Assembly: GCA_900556875.1 (NCBI GenBank)
Contig: USQQ01000006.1
Coordinates: 42,070-106,069 of the forward strand
DNA: 64,000 nt
Origin: an uncultured Collinsella sp.
Lineage (GTDB): Bacteria > Actinomycetota > Coriobacteriia > Coriobacteriales > Coriobacteriaceae
Direction of reading: 5' to 3'
Below the pieces are notes generated by a model. It was not told where the DNA came from. It saw only the letters and a program-made list of their open reading frames with translations, and ran no database searches. Positions 7,992-16,433 of this stretch are shown piece by piece; positions within the stretch are counted from its first letter, which is position 1; every line of letters begins with the position of its first letter. Both the position numbers and the translations under genes were made by a program.

Positions 7992-9155
7992 CTAATACAG
8001 GCCCGCCTCGCGAATGGCCTCGACAGCCAAAGCGATCTGGTCGGGCGGCAGGACCAGCGCCATGCGCACGTGCCCCTCGCCCGAAGGACCAAAGCTCGCG
8101 CCCGGCGTCACCACAACGCCGGCCTTCTCCATGAGCTCCTCGCAAAACGCCATGGAATCGGTGCGACCACCGGGAAGCTTGGCCCACACAAACATAGAAC
8201 CATGCGCGTTGGGACGCTCCCAGCCCAGGCCCTCAAGACCGTCGCACAGGGCATCGCGGCGCTCCTGGTACTTCAGACGCTGCGCCTCGACCTCATCGCG
8301 CGGACCGTTCAGGCAGGCGATGGCGGCCTTCTGGATCGGGAAGAACATACCGAAGTCGATCTGGCCGCGCAGCTTGGCAAAGGCAGAGACCACATCCTCG
8401 CGGCCGACCAAAAAGCCGATACGCGCACCGGTGACGTTAAACGACTTGGAGAGCGAGAAGAACTCAACGCCCACCTCGAGCGCGCCGGGATACTGCAAGA
8501 AGCTGCCGCCCGGCTCGCCGTCGAACACGATGTCGGAGTACGCGTTGTCATGGACGATGAGCAGGTCGTGCTCGCGGGCGAAAGCGATGATCTCCTCGTA
8601 GACCTCGGGAGTGCCCACCGAGCCGACCGGGTTCGCGGGCAGCGACACGATCATATACTTGGCACGATCGGCCACCTCGGGATCGATACCCGCCACATAG
8701 GGCAGGTAATTGTGCTCCGCCACCAGCGGATAGTATTCGAGCTTGGCATCGGCGATCTTGGCACCCGCCTCAAAGACCGGGTAGCACGGATCGGGAACCA
8801 GAATGGTGTCGCCCGGATCGAGCAGGGCCAGGCCCAAATGACCCACGCCCTCCTGCGTGCCGTTGCACGACTGCACCATGGACGGCGTAATGCCCGAAAC
8901 GCCAAAGCGGCGCTCATAGTAATCGCACACGGCCTGCTTGAGTTCGGGCAGGTCGCGCAGGGCATACTTCCACATCTCGGGATCTTGGGCTGCCTGCATG
9001 AGCGCCTCGACCACGTGGTCGTACGGCTTAAAGTCGGGCGTGCCCACGCTCATGTTGTAAATGGTCTTGCCCTGAGCCTTCAGCGCGAGAAGCTTGTTGT
9101 TGAGCGAGGCGAAGACCTCCGCGCCAAAGCGGTCGAGACGCTGCGATGCCTGCAT
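7992..9155 (-). CDS. PLP-dependent class I/II aminotransferase
   Basis: A 387-residue fold-type I aminotransferase. The PLP lysine is about 237 in SLSKSFNVTGARIGF; SLPANPVG and HDNAYSDI carry the cofactor-contacting Asn and Asp/Tyr residues. Members include aspartate, alanine and diaminopimelate aminotransferases, and sequence reading alone does not fix the substrate. The nearby dap operon needs an N-acetyl-diaminopimelate aminotransferase, so that role is possible. ATG 9155 has AAAGGTGG four bases upstream; the longer frame starting at 9245 reads through a terminator hairpin and is rejected. A full intrinsic terminator ends about 18 bases before the start codon. Confidence 0.8.
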   Translation of the reverse strand: MQASQRLDRFGAEVFASLNNKLLALKAQGKTIYNMSVGTPDFKPYDHVVEALMQAAQDPEMWKYALRDLPELKQAVCDYYERRFGVSGITPSMVQSCNGTQEGVGHLGLALLDPGDTILVPDPCYPVFEAGAKIADAKLEYYPLVAEHNYLPYVAGIDPEVADRAKYMIVSLPANPVGSVGTPEVYEEIIAFAREHDLLIVHDNAYSDIVFDGEPGGSFLQYPGALEVGVEFFSLSKSFNVTGARIGFLVGREDVVSAFAKLRGQIDFGMFFPIQKAAIACLNGPRDEVEAQRLKYQERRDALCDGLEGLGWERPNAHGSMFVWAKLPGGRTDSMAFCEELMEKAGVVVTPGASFGPSGEGHVRMALVLPPDQIALAVEAIREAGLY

Positions 9156-9173
9156 GGTGCCACCTTTCGATAT

Positions 9174-9205
9174 AAAAAACGCGGCGCTCCGACAAGAGCG
9201 CCGCG
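9174..9205 (-). terminator. Intrinsic terminator inside the aminotransferase leader
   Basis: CGCGGCGCTC (9180-9189) pairs perfectly with GAGCGCCGCG (9196-9205) and, read leftward, is followed by TTTTTT. It ends the nadE transcript, but its T-run lies only about 18 bases from the next start codon, so the aminotransferase must be transcribed through it or from a start within or at it. Confidence 0.8.
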
Positions 9206-9273
9206 CGATACGGGCCATCAGATTGCAAAAGTGTAACGCTTGCAACCCCCGTATTGGTTCAATTTAGCCAACC

Positions 9274-11262
9274 TTAGTCAACTGGATTGAGCGCGTCGAT
9301 CTGCGCAAGCCACAGACGCGAGCTAGCGTCACTCGGCATACGCCAATCGCCGCGCGGGCTGAGCGTCACCGAGCCCACCTTGGGACCATCGGGCAGGCAG
9401 CTGCGCTTAAACTGCTGGGCAAAGAAGCGACGGTAGAACGTACGTAGCCACGTGTGGACGGTCTTGGCGTCGTAGACGCCCTCGAAGCTCTTGAGCGCCA
9501 TGCGGTAGATCTTGCCAGGCTCAAAGCCAAAACGCAGCAGGTAGTAGAGGAAGTAGTCGTGCAGCTCGTACGGGCCCACCAAATCCTCGGTCTTCTGCGC
9601 AATCTCGCCGTCGCCCGTGGGCGGCAGAAGCTCGGGGGACACCGGCGTATCGAGGATATCGAGCAAGACCTCGGCAATGCGCCCGCCAAAGACATCGGCC
9701 GCATAGCGCACCAGATGGCGTACGAGCGTCTTGGGAACGCTCGCATTGACGGCATACATACTCATGTGGTCACCGTTGTACGTGGCCCAGCCAAGCGCCA
9801 GCTCACTGAGATCGCCCGTGCCGATGACAAAGCCGCCGGCTTGGTTGGCCAAATCCATGAGAATCTGCGTGCGCTCGCGTGCCTGGCTGTTCTCGTAGGT
9901 CACGTCCTGGACGGTCGGATCGTGCTCGATGTCCTTAAAATGCTGCTCCACGGCTGCATGGATCGAGACTTCGCGGAAGCTCACGCCTAGGTCGCGAGCG
10001 AGCGACTCGGCATTCGACTTAGTGCGATGCGTCGTGCCAAAGCCGGGCATGGACACGGCCGTGATACCGGTGCGCGGTAGGCCCAAGGCGTCGAACGCAC
10101 GCACGGTCACGAGGAGCGCCAGCGTGGAATCGAGGCCGCCCGAAAGGCCGATGACGGCCGCCTTGGTGCCCGTATGGGCAAGGCGGGTCTTGAGGCCCGC
10201 GGTCTGCAAGTCAAGAATGGTCTCGCAGCGCTCGGCCAGGTCGCCGTGATCGGCCGGCACAAAGGGCGCGCGGGGGAAGGCGCGGTCGATGCCGAGCGCA
10301 TCGCGCAGGACAGGCTCTTCGGCCAGCACGCCCTCAAACGAAAATTCAACGGTCGTGGCCTCCGGCGCATCGTCCGCGCGCGTCCACGTCGTCGAGCGAC
10401 GGCGCTCGGCAACCAGGCGGTCAAGATCGACGTCGGCGACGGCCATATCGCAAGTGAGGAGCTTCGTCGCGGCGAGCTTCGAACCGTTTTCGTAGACGAG
10501 ATTCTCCCCCGCAAAGACCATATCGGTCGTGGACTCGCCCTCGCTCGCATCCGCATAGGCATAGGCGCAGTACAGGCGCGCACTCTGATTGGAGATAAGG
10601 CTGCGGCGGTAGTCTGCCTTACCGATAATCTCATCCGAGGCCGACGGGTTGAGAATCACCGTCGCACCGTCAAGCGCCATCTCGGTCGAAGGGGGCACCG
10701 GCACCCACAGGTCCTCACAGACCTCAACGCCCAGTACCAGGTCCTCAGCGCCTTCATCACAGCAGCGGTAGACAAGCCCCGAACCCAGCGGAACCGGACC
10801 CTGACCGGCAAATTCAACCCACACGGGATCCGCAGGCGCCGGAGCAAACCAACGGCGCTCATAGAACTCGCCATAGTTGGGCAGATACTTCTTGGCCGTG
10901 AGGCCCAAAAGCTCGCCCGCGCAGCACACAGCGGCGCAGTTGTAGATATTCTCGGCAACTGCAACGGGAAGACCGATGGTAAAGACAATCGGCAGCTCGC
11001 GAGTTTCATCGAGAATATGCGCCAGTGCGGTCTCGCAGGCATGCAGTAATGTGCGGTTATGGAACAGATCGGCTGCGGTATAGCCAGTCAGATTAAGCTC
11101 GGGCAACACCAACGCACGAACGCCACACTCGGCAGCATCGCGAACAGCCGCCAGCACAACCTCGGCATTGCCCTCGACATCGGCAACGCGAATCTGCGGC
11201 GACGCCGCCGCCACACGCAAAAAGCCATCGTTCTTAACTTGACCGTTTAGAAAATCGTTCAT
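9274..11262 (-). CDS. nadE: Glutamine-dependent NAD+ synthetase
   Basis: Makes NAD+ from deamido-NAD+, ATP and glutamine-derived ammonia, the last step of NAD synthesis. The 662 residues comprise an N-terminal nitrilase-type glutaminase (about 15-290; Glu in LPELNLTGY, Lys in KKYLPNYGEFYE, Cys in GVEVCEDLW) and a C-terminal ATP-pyrophosphatase domain with SGGLDST and GTGDLSELALGW. Length fits the two-domain class. ATG 11262 has GGAG five bases upstream. A strong promoter lies about 45 bases further up. The gene ends at the terminator shared with the next gene's leader. Confidence 0.94.
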   Translation of the reverse strand: MNDFLNGQVKNDGFLRVAAASPQIRVADVEGNAEVVLAAVRDAAECGVRALVLPELNLTGYTAADLFHNRTLLHACETALAHILDETRELPIVFTIGLPVAVAENIYNCAAVCCAGELLGLTAKKYLPNYGEFYERRWFAPAPADPVWVEFAGQGPVPLGSGLVYRCCDEGAEDLVLGVEVCEDLWVPVPPSTEMALDGATVILNPSASDEIIGKADYRRSLISNQSARLYCAYAYADASEGESTTDMVFAGENLVYENGSKLAATKLLTCDMAVADVDLDRLVAERRRSTTWTRADDAPEATTVEFSFEGVLAEEPVLRDALGIDRAFPRAPFVPADHGDLAERCETILDLQTAGLKTRLAHTGTKAAVIGLSGGLDSTLALLVTVRAFDALGLPRTGITAVSMPGFGTTHRTKSNAESLARDLGVSFREVSIHAAVEQHFKDIEHDPTVQDVTYENSQARERTQILMDLANQAGGFVIGTGDLSELALGWATYNGDHMSMYAVNASVPKTLVRHLVRYAADVFGGRIAEVLLDILDTPVSPELLPPTGDGEIAQKTEDLVGPYELHDYFLYYLLRFGFEPGKIYRMALKSFEGVYDAKTVHTWLRTFYRRFFAQQFKRSCLPDGPKVGSVTLSPRGDWRMPSDASSRLWLAQIDALNPVD

Positions 11263-11303
11263 GCGAGCTCCAACACATCCGTTTAGCCGCAACGAGCGGC
11301 GGC

Positions 11304-11332
11304 GATAAAGTCCGCCTCCATTGTACTGTCAA
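11304..11332 (-). promoter_or_regulatory. Promoter of nadE
   Basis: On the minus strand, a perfect TTGACA (11332-11327) is followed by a 17-base spacer and TTTATC (11309-11304), a housekeeping sigma-type promoter placed about 42 bases before the nadE start. Confidence 0.65.
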
Positions 11333-11395
11333 GTTCAATCAGCGCTGGTGGGGCAGACTCATGATAAAAATTGAAAAGAGAAGTCAGAATGGCGT

Positions 11396-11674
11396 TTAGC
11401 AGTAGAACGAGATCTCGTCCACAAGGAAAAATGCCTTCCATTTAGAGCAAATCAATTCATGCTGAGCGGCGATAATTTCACAGAGGTCGTCAAGCGTGCT
11501 CCGGGGAATCTTCGCTTTGTTATTAGCGACAATGCAACCTCCCCTGCGAGTCAGCCAGATTTTGGCCGAGTTATCTGAAGGCGCTCCCTTGCAAACATGG
11601 ACATGGATTGGCTCGCCCGCTTCGTTGGACCAAAAGAAGACCCTATAGCCGCCAATAAGAAAAAGGCTAGGCAA
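11396..11674 (-). CDS. DUF4160 family small protein
   Basis: A 92-residue protein beginning MPSLFLIGGYRVFFWSNE and containing EPIHVHVCKG, the signature of DUF4160. Such proteins are usually encoded in two-gene modules resembling toxin-antitoxin or mobile-island cargo, but their activity is not established. It overlaps the upstream 89-codon gene by eight bases, so the two are probably translationally coupled. Its GC content is visibly lower than that of its neighbours, which hints at transfer. Confidence 0.7.
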   Translation of the reverse strand: MPSLFLIGGYRVFFWSNEAGEPIHVHVCKGAPSDNSAKIWLTRRGGCIVANNKAKIPRSTLDDLCEIIAAQHELICSKWKAFFLVDEISFYC

Positions 11675-11936
11675 CTTTAGCTCCTCCGTTTGCGGCGTAG
11701 CGATACAGTAGATGGGCGTTATTGCTCAGAAAAGTCTCAAATCCTCGCTTCTCCTCGTCGGTGAAACGCCCTTCCCACATAGTCCAATTGTAAGAAGGTA
11801 ACTCACAACGAGCGGAGTCGAAGCCCTCTGCCGTCGGTCGTTCAAAATGCACGATAACCTTTTCGATATCGCCATCCGCAATCAGGTCAGAATGAATGAC
11901 CTCGGTACCGTCTTCGAACGTCATATACGGGTACAT
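11667..11936 (-). CDS. Conserved small protein paired with DUF4160
   Basis: An 89-residue protein starting MYPYMTFEDGTEV, with an HFERP block and a C-terminal LLYRYAANGG. I recall similar proteins beside DUF4160 genes in anaerobic Firmicutes, but I know no assigned function. The start at 11936 is chosen because GAGGTGG lies eight bases upstream and because the much longer open frame (to 12257) is antisense to a real gene. Together with the next gene it forms a compact module transcribed divergently from 12111. Confidence 0.6.
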   Translation of the reverse strand: MYPYMTFEDGTEVIHSDLIADGDIEKVIVHFERPTAEGFDSARCELPSYNWTMWEGRFTDEEKRGFETFLSNNAHLLYRYAANGGAKVA

Positions 11937-12110
11937 CACGTAAACCACCTCGCAATCGTAAATCCAGTTTAGCATCAAGCTATTGCACCAAAGACAGCAA
12001 GCCCCCTTGATGAGTTGATGGTATCTGTTAAATGACACGTACGATTCACATCTGGTGGGTACCCTGATGGCTACACGAAACGAAGCAGATTTACATCGGG
12101 AGGACCCCGT

Positions 12111-13064
12111 ATGACAACCAAGTACACCGACGCGCCGCGCACGCGTGTCATGACGCCGGCCGCACTCAACAACGGCGTTCACGAGAACCATTCCATCGGC
12201 CAGACCATGGCCATTGCGCCCAAGAAAAAACTCTTTGATGACATTTCCATTCCCCAAATCATCGCCGGTGCCGCGGCAGCCGCCACGAGTGTCGCGCTCG
12301 CTTCAAAGATTGGCATTGCCGGCTCGGTGATTGGTGCCGCTGTGAGCTCAGTCATCACTGTTGTGTCCTCGCAGGTCTATCGCCACTTTATCTCCGCCAG
12401 CGCCGAAGCAATCAAGGGCACGCATGCCGCTGTCGACTACCCTACCGGCGCCTACGAGCCCGTTGAGCCCAATGTCGAGGAGCACCTAGGTGGCGCCGCA
12501 ACCACGCAGGAGATGCGCCAGGTTGCGGGACGCGCGACCACGGCGCGCGTCGCTCCCAACAGCCTGCGCGCCAAGGCGGCGGCTGAGCGCAGCCAGACGC
12601 AAAAGAAGGTCATCGTCTTCTCGATCGCTATCGCCATCGTCGCGGTCATCGCCTGCGCCGGCGCCATCCTTATCACCACTGCCGGTGAGGGTCTGGGCGA
12701 GCGTACCGAGCCAATCCTGTCGTCGCGCACGACCGAGAGCGATGCAAATGGCAACACCCAGTCGCAGGATCAGCAGGCACAGACGGACGATACGCAAGAC
12801 AGTTCTACCTCTGCCAATTCGTCCTCGAACACCCAAAACCAATCGCAGGGCGTCGATTCCTCTGCGAACAACAGCGGCACGCAATCCGGCACGACTGACT
12901 CAAGCCAAACGACTGACGGCTCTCAACCGAGCACGGGCGATCAGGCGAATGGCAATACACCGAGTACGGGATCTACCGACAACAGCAACACCAACAGCTC
13001 GAGCGGAACCGCGTCCGGCACGGCATCGGACAGCTCGAGCCAAGGCACGACATCGGGCAACTAG
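12111..13064 (+). CDS. Membrane-anchored protein with a long Ser/Thr/Asn/Gln-rich tail
   Basis: 317 residues of unknown function. Residues about 45-100 are rich in Ala, Gly and Ile and could enter the membrane. Residues about 167-192 form a clear transmembrane helix after a basic QTQKK stretch. Residues about 205-317 are almost only Ser, Thr, Asn, Gln, Gly and Asp, a flexible, probably extracellular, stalk. GGGAGG lies seven bases before the ATG. No Cys or cell-wall anchor motif is visible. The stalk suggests a surface protein, or a membrane regulator with a glycosylatable linker; this is inference from composition only. Confidence 0.7.
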   Translation: MTTKYTDAPRTRVMTPAALNNGVHENHSIGQTMAIAPKKKLFDDISIPQIIAGAAAAATSVALASKIGIAGSVIGAAVSSVITVVSSQVYRHFISASAEAIKGTHAAVDYPTGAYEPVEPNVEEHLGGAATTQEMRQVAGRATTARVAPNSLRAKAAAERSQTQKKVIVFSIAIAIVAVIACAGAILITTAGEGLGERTEPILSSRTTESDANGNTQSQDQQAQTDDTQDSSTSANSSSNTQNQSQGVDSSANNSGTQSGTTDSSQTTDGSQPSTGDQANGNTPSTGSTDNSNTNSSSGTASGTASDSSSQGTTSGN

Positions 13065-13095
13065 GCACTGCATCCCCAGATAGGCAACCTGTACA

Positions 13096-13129
13096 ACGGG
13101 CGCGAATCGACAGCGGTTCGCGCCCGTTT
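13096..13129 (+). terminator. Intrinsic terminator
   Basis: ACGGGCGCGAA (13096-13106) pairs with TTCGCGCCCGT (13117-13127), followed by a short T stretch. It ends the 12111-13064 gene. Confidence 0.7.
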
Positions 13130-13200
13130 GCCTTGGGCGCCGTCATGGCGAGCGCCATGCGATGGTAAGATGCTTTACATGTGTAAAGAGGAGATTTGCC

Positions 13201-14508
13201 ATGAGCAAGACAATAGTTAGGCCCACGCTATCGCTGGGCAACCACATCTATCTGTATCGCCTGCTGCGCGATGCGATTGGGTGTGGCAAGCAAACGTTTA
13301 TGACACAGGTCGAGGAGGCGCTCACCGCTGGCGACATGACCGCTTATGACCTGGGCTTCGAATCCACGCGCGAGCTGCTCGAAGAGCTTGACGACTGCAT
13401 TAAGCTGACCGTCTTTAAGGGCGGTCGCCTGTATGCCACCGTCATCGCCAACGAGGCCTGGGATGCCGCACTTGCCAAGGGCGAGGACAAGTCCAAGACC
13501 GCCAAGGGCGCTAAGCAGTCCTACAAAAAGAAAAAGCGCAGTGAGAAGGACCTCAAGGCTGTGCGCCCCAAGCACGTTAAGCGTCCCGAACCAGAAGCCG
13601 CGGTTGAAGCTGTGCCGGAGCCCGAGCCCGAGACAGAGATCGAAGTCGCTATTGAGGTAGCAGTAGAAACCGAAACCGAAATCGCCGCCACGACCGATCC
13701 TGAAGTCATATCCGAGCAGGAAGCCACTGCTGAGCTCAACGAAGCTCCCAAGTCGACAACCGAAGAAGCCGCTAACCAACCCGAGACGTCTGCGTTCCAA
13801 AACAGCGATGTCTTTGGCAACGAGGCCGAGGACGATCAGTCCGACGAACCCGCCGATCAAGACGCTACCGAGTCGGCGCCGGAGCCCGAGACACCGCAGC
13901 CCGCCATCTCGCTTACGGTCGTCTATGACCCCGAGAACGCAAACGCCGGCATCACCACCATGGCGTCCACGCCCATCGAGGCAAAGCCGAGCGTCGAGAA
14001 TGAGAACGCGACGCAGGTTGAGGTTGAAACCGCAGTTGCAGACGCGCCCGTCACCGTGAAGCCCGCAGATTCCGAGATCAAGCCGAAAGTAACGCCGGAG
14101 CCCGCACCCGTCATCGAATCCATGCCCGCCGCTGCTTGCGACCAAATACCTGCATCCGCACCGGCTTCGGTACCCGCAGCGGCCCCAGCCCCCGCACCTG
14201 CAGCGCCCGCCATCCCCAAGGACTTCCCCGTCGATTTCGCAACCGAGGTCTTCTGCCCCGGCCCGCTTCTGCACCAGTTGTCGACCTATCTCCCCTACGG
14301 CGCCGACACGCTCGGCATCGTCGGCGAGTACTACTGGATCGCCCGCGAACGCGGCACCATCGAGGCCGCGCGAAACCGCGCAAGCTTCCCCCTGCGCTAC
14401 ACGCAGGCCGGCGAGCGTCGCGAGGTTGCCGTGCGCATCCGCCGCAACACCACCGGCGGTCTCGGAGCCGCCTGGGCCATCGATAAAGTCGAACCTTCTA
14501 CCAAGTAA
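13201..14508 (+). CDS. Protein with a winged-helix-like N domain, Glu/Pro/Ala-rich linker and conserved C domain
   Basis: 435 residues of unknown function. Residues 1-85 look like a compact helical domain; the stretch around DLGFESTRELLEEL resembles the LOTUS/OST-HTH winged helix, a suggestion only. A Lys-rich patch (SYKKKKRSEK) may bind nucleic acid. Residues about 125-340 are a low-complexity Glu/Pro/Ala/Val linker. Residues about 345-435 form an ordered domain with DFATEVFCPGPLL, GEYYWIARERG and a basic VAVRIRRN. GAGGAG lies seven bases before ATG 13201; the in-frame ATG 39 bases upstream lacks a site. It sits between two terminators, so it is a single-gene unit. Confidence 0.65.
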   Translation: MSKTIVRPTLSLGNHIYLYRLLRDAIGCGKQTFMTQVEEALTAGDMTAYDLGFESTRELLEELDDCIKLTVFKGGRLYATVIANEAWDAALAKGEDKSKTAKGAKQSYKKKKRSEKDLKAVRPKHVKRPEPEAAVEAVPEPEPETEIEVAIEVAVETETEIAATTDPEVISEQEATAELNEAPKSTTEEAANQPETSAFQNSDVFGNEAEDDQSDEPADQDATESAPEPETPQPAISLTVVYDPENANAGITTMASTPIEAKPSVENENATQVEVETAVADAPVTVKPADSEIKPKVTPEPAPVIESMPAAACDQIPASAPASVPAAAPAPAPAAPAIPKDFPVDFATEVFCPGPLLHQLSTYLPYGADTLGIVGEYYWIARERGTIEAARNRASFPLRYTQAGERREVAVRIRRNTTGGLGAAWAIDKVEPSTK

Positions 14509-14511
14509 CAA

Positions 14512-14547
14512 AAAGGGACGATAACCCTCAAGGTTATCGTCCCTTTC
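14512..14547. terminator. Bidirectional intrinsic terminator
   Basis: AAAGGGACGATAACC (14512-14526) pairs perfectly with 14532-14546 around a five-base loop, with A-runs and T-runs on the two sides. It separates the convergent 13201 gene and ettA. Confidence 0.85.
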
Positions 14548-14569
14548 TCAATAGGTCACCTGAGCTCGA

Positions 14570-16249
14570 CTAGTCACGCGTCAGTTTGCGGTGAATACGA
14601 TGCGGCTGGGCTGCGTCCTCGCCCAGGCGCTCGATACGGTTGGCCTGATAGGCCTCGAAGTTGCCCTCGAACCAATACCAGTTGCCCGGATTCTCGTCGG
14701 TGCCCTCCCACGCCAGGATGTGCGTGGCGACGCGGTCCAGGAACATACGGTCGTGGCTAATGACCACCGAGCAGCCCGGGAACTCGAGCAGCGCCGCCTC
14801 GAGCGAGGACAGCGTCTCGACGTCGAGGTCGTTCGTGGGCTCGTCGAGGAGCAGCAGGTTGCCGCCCTGCTTGAGCGTAAGCGCCAAGTTCAGACGGTTG
14901 CGCTCGCCACCGGAGAGCACGCCAGCGCGCTTCTGCTGGTCCTGGCCCTTAAAGCCAAAGCTCGCCACATACGCGCGGCTCGGAACCTCGGTCTCGCCGA
15001 CCATCATGTGGTCCAGGCCGTCCGAGACGACCTCCCATAGGTTCTTATCGGGGTCGATGCCGGAACGGTTCTGGTCGACGTAAGAAATCTTGACGGTCTC
15101 GCCCACCTCGAGCTCGCCCGAAGTCAGCGGCTCCAAACCCACGATGGTCTTGAAGAGCGTGGTCTTGCCGACACCGTTGGGGCCGATGACGCCCACGATG
15201 CCGTTGCGCGGCAGGGTGAACGAAAGGTCGTCGATGAGCACGCGGCCATCGAACTCCTTGTGCAGATGATGGGCCTCGAGCACCTTGTTGCCCAGACGCG
15301 GGCCCACGGGGATGCGGATGTCGGTCCAGTCGAGCTTCTGGCTTGCGCGGGCCTCGGCCTCCATCTCCTCGTAGCGAGCCAGACGGGCCTTGTTCTTGGC
15401 CTGGCGAGCCTTGGGCGAGCTGCGTACCCACTCGAGCTCGGCCTCCATGCGCTTGGCGAGCTTGGCGTCGCGGTTGCCCTGTGCCTCGATACGCGCGGCC
15501 TTGGTCTCCAGATACGTGGAGTAGTTGCCCTTGTAGGGATAGAGGTGACCGCGGTCGACCTCGCAGATCCACTCGGCAACGTTATCCAGGAAGTAGCGAT
15601 CGTGTGTGACGGCAAGCACCGCGCCCTGGTAGTTGTGCAGGAAGTGCTCGAGCCACAGGATCGACTCGGCGTCCAGGTGGTTCGTGGGCTCGTCGAGCAG
15701 CAGCAGGTCGGGAGCCTCGAGCAGCAGCTTGCACAGGGCCACGCGACGGCGCTCGCCGCCAGAGAGCATGTTAACCGGCATGTCAGAATCGGGCAGCTGC
15801 AGGGCGTCCATGGCCTGGCCGAGCTTGGAATCGATATCCCAGCCATCGGCGGCATCGATCTCGTCCTGGAGCTTGCCCATCTCGGCCATGAGGGCGTCCA
15901 TGTCGCAGTCCGGGTCGCACATCTCCTCGCCGATCTTGTTGAAGCGATCGACCTTGGCGATCATATCGCCAAACGCCATGCGCACGTTCTCGATGACGGT
16001 CTTGTCGTCATCGAGCGGCGGCTCCTGCTGCAGGATGCCCACGGTGTAGCCGGGGGTAAGCCTTGCATCGCCGTTGGAGACCTCCTCGATACCGGCCATA
16101 ATTTTGAGCAGGGTCGACTTACCCATGCCGTTGGGACCCACAACGCCGATCTTAGCACCGGGATAGAAGCTCAGGGTCACGTCGTCAAGAATCACCTTGT
16201 CGCCATGGGCCTTGCGAGCCTGATACATCTGGTAGATAAACTCTGCCAT
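14570..16249 (-). CDS. ettA: Energy-dependent translational throttle protein EttA (ABC-F ATPase)
   Basis: EttA binds the ribosomal E site and gates entry into elongation according to ATP/ADP ratio. The 559 residues hold two ABC domains: Walker A GPNGMGKST (about 37-45) and GPNGVGKTT (about 350), LSGGERRR and LSGGERNR signatures, and LLLLDEPTNHLD and LLLLDEPTNDLD Walker B motifs. The roughly 80-residue charged linker (KAARIEAQGNRDAKL... region) is the P-site-tRNA-interaction element. No membrane domain is present, as expected for ABC-F. Length is typical. AAAGGA lies twelve bases before ATG 16249, somewhat far. Confidence 0.92.
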   Translation of the reverse strand: MAEFIYQMYQARKAHGDKVILDDVTLSFYPGAKIGVVGPNGMGKSTLLKIMAGIEEVSNGDARLTPGYTVGILQQEPPLDDDKTVIENVRMAFGDMIAKVDRFNKIGEEMCDPDCDMDALMAEMGKLQDEIDAADGWDIDSKLGQAMDALQLPDSDMPVNMLSGGERRRVALCKLLLEAPDLLLLDEPTNHLDAESILWLEHFLHNYQGAVLAVTHDRYFLDNVAEWICEVDRGHLYPYKGNYSTYLETKAARIEAQGNRDAKLAKRMEAELEWVRSSPKARQAKNKARLARYEEMEAEARASQKLDWTDIRIPVGPRLGNKVLEAHHLHKEFDGRVLIDDLSFTLPRNGIVGVIGPNGVGKTTLFKTIVGLEPLTSGELEVGETVKISYVDQNRSGIDPDKNLWEVVSDGLDHMMVGETEVPSRAYVASFGFKGQDQQKRAGVLSGGERNRLNLALTLKQGGNLLLLDEPTNDLDVETLSSLEAALLEFPGCSVVISHDRMFLDRVATHILAWEGTDENPGNWYWFEGNFEAYQANRIERLGEDAAQPHRIHRKLTRD

Positions 16250-16340
16250 TTGCCTGTTTTATCCTTTCTACCTGCTGTTTCCCTATTCTTGATTCGCTTT
16301 AGTGGAAACAAAATGAGGAAACCAGCTCTGAAACTTAACG

Positions 16341-16369
16341 AAAAAGGGGCATGGTTGCCCACACCCCCT
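16341..16369 (-). terminator. Intrinsic terminator after sdpI
   Basis: On the minus strand a GC-rich stem built from GGGG...GCCCC is followed by TTTTT (16345-16341). It lies about 65 bases past the SdpI-like gene and upstream of ettA. Confidence 0.6.
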
Positions 16370-16433
16370 AATACTACCTGGGAAAAGTCCCCCTTAACAC
16401 ACTATGAACTGCGTACGCTAGTTTTCCGCAACC

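Noticed and set aside
9206..9273. Riboswitch or T-box in the aminotransferase leader
   Set aside because: The leader is short and contains only the terminator hairpin; no conserved aptamer or T-box motif is seen.
11937..12257. N-terminal extension of the 89-residue small protein
   Set aside because: Antisense to the 12111 gene and lies before a good ribosome binding site and ATG at 11936.
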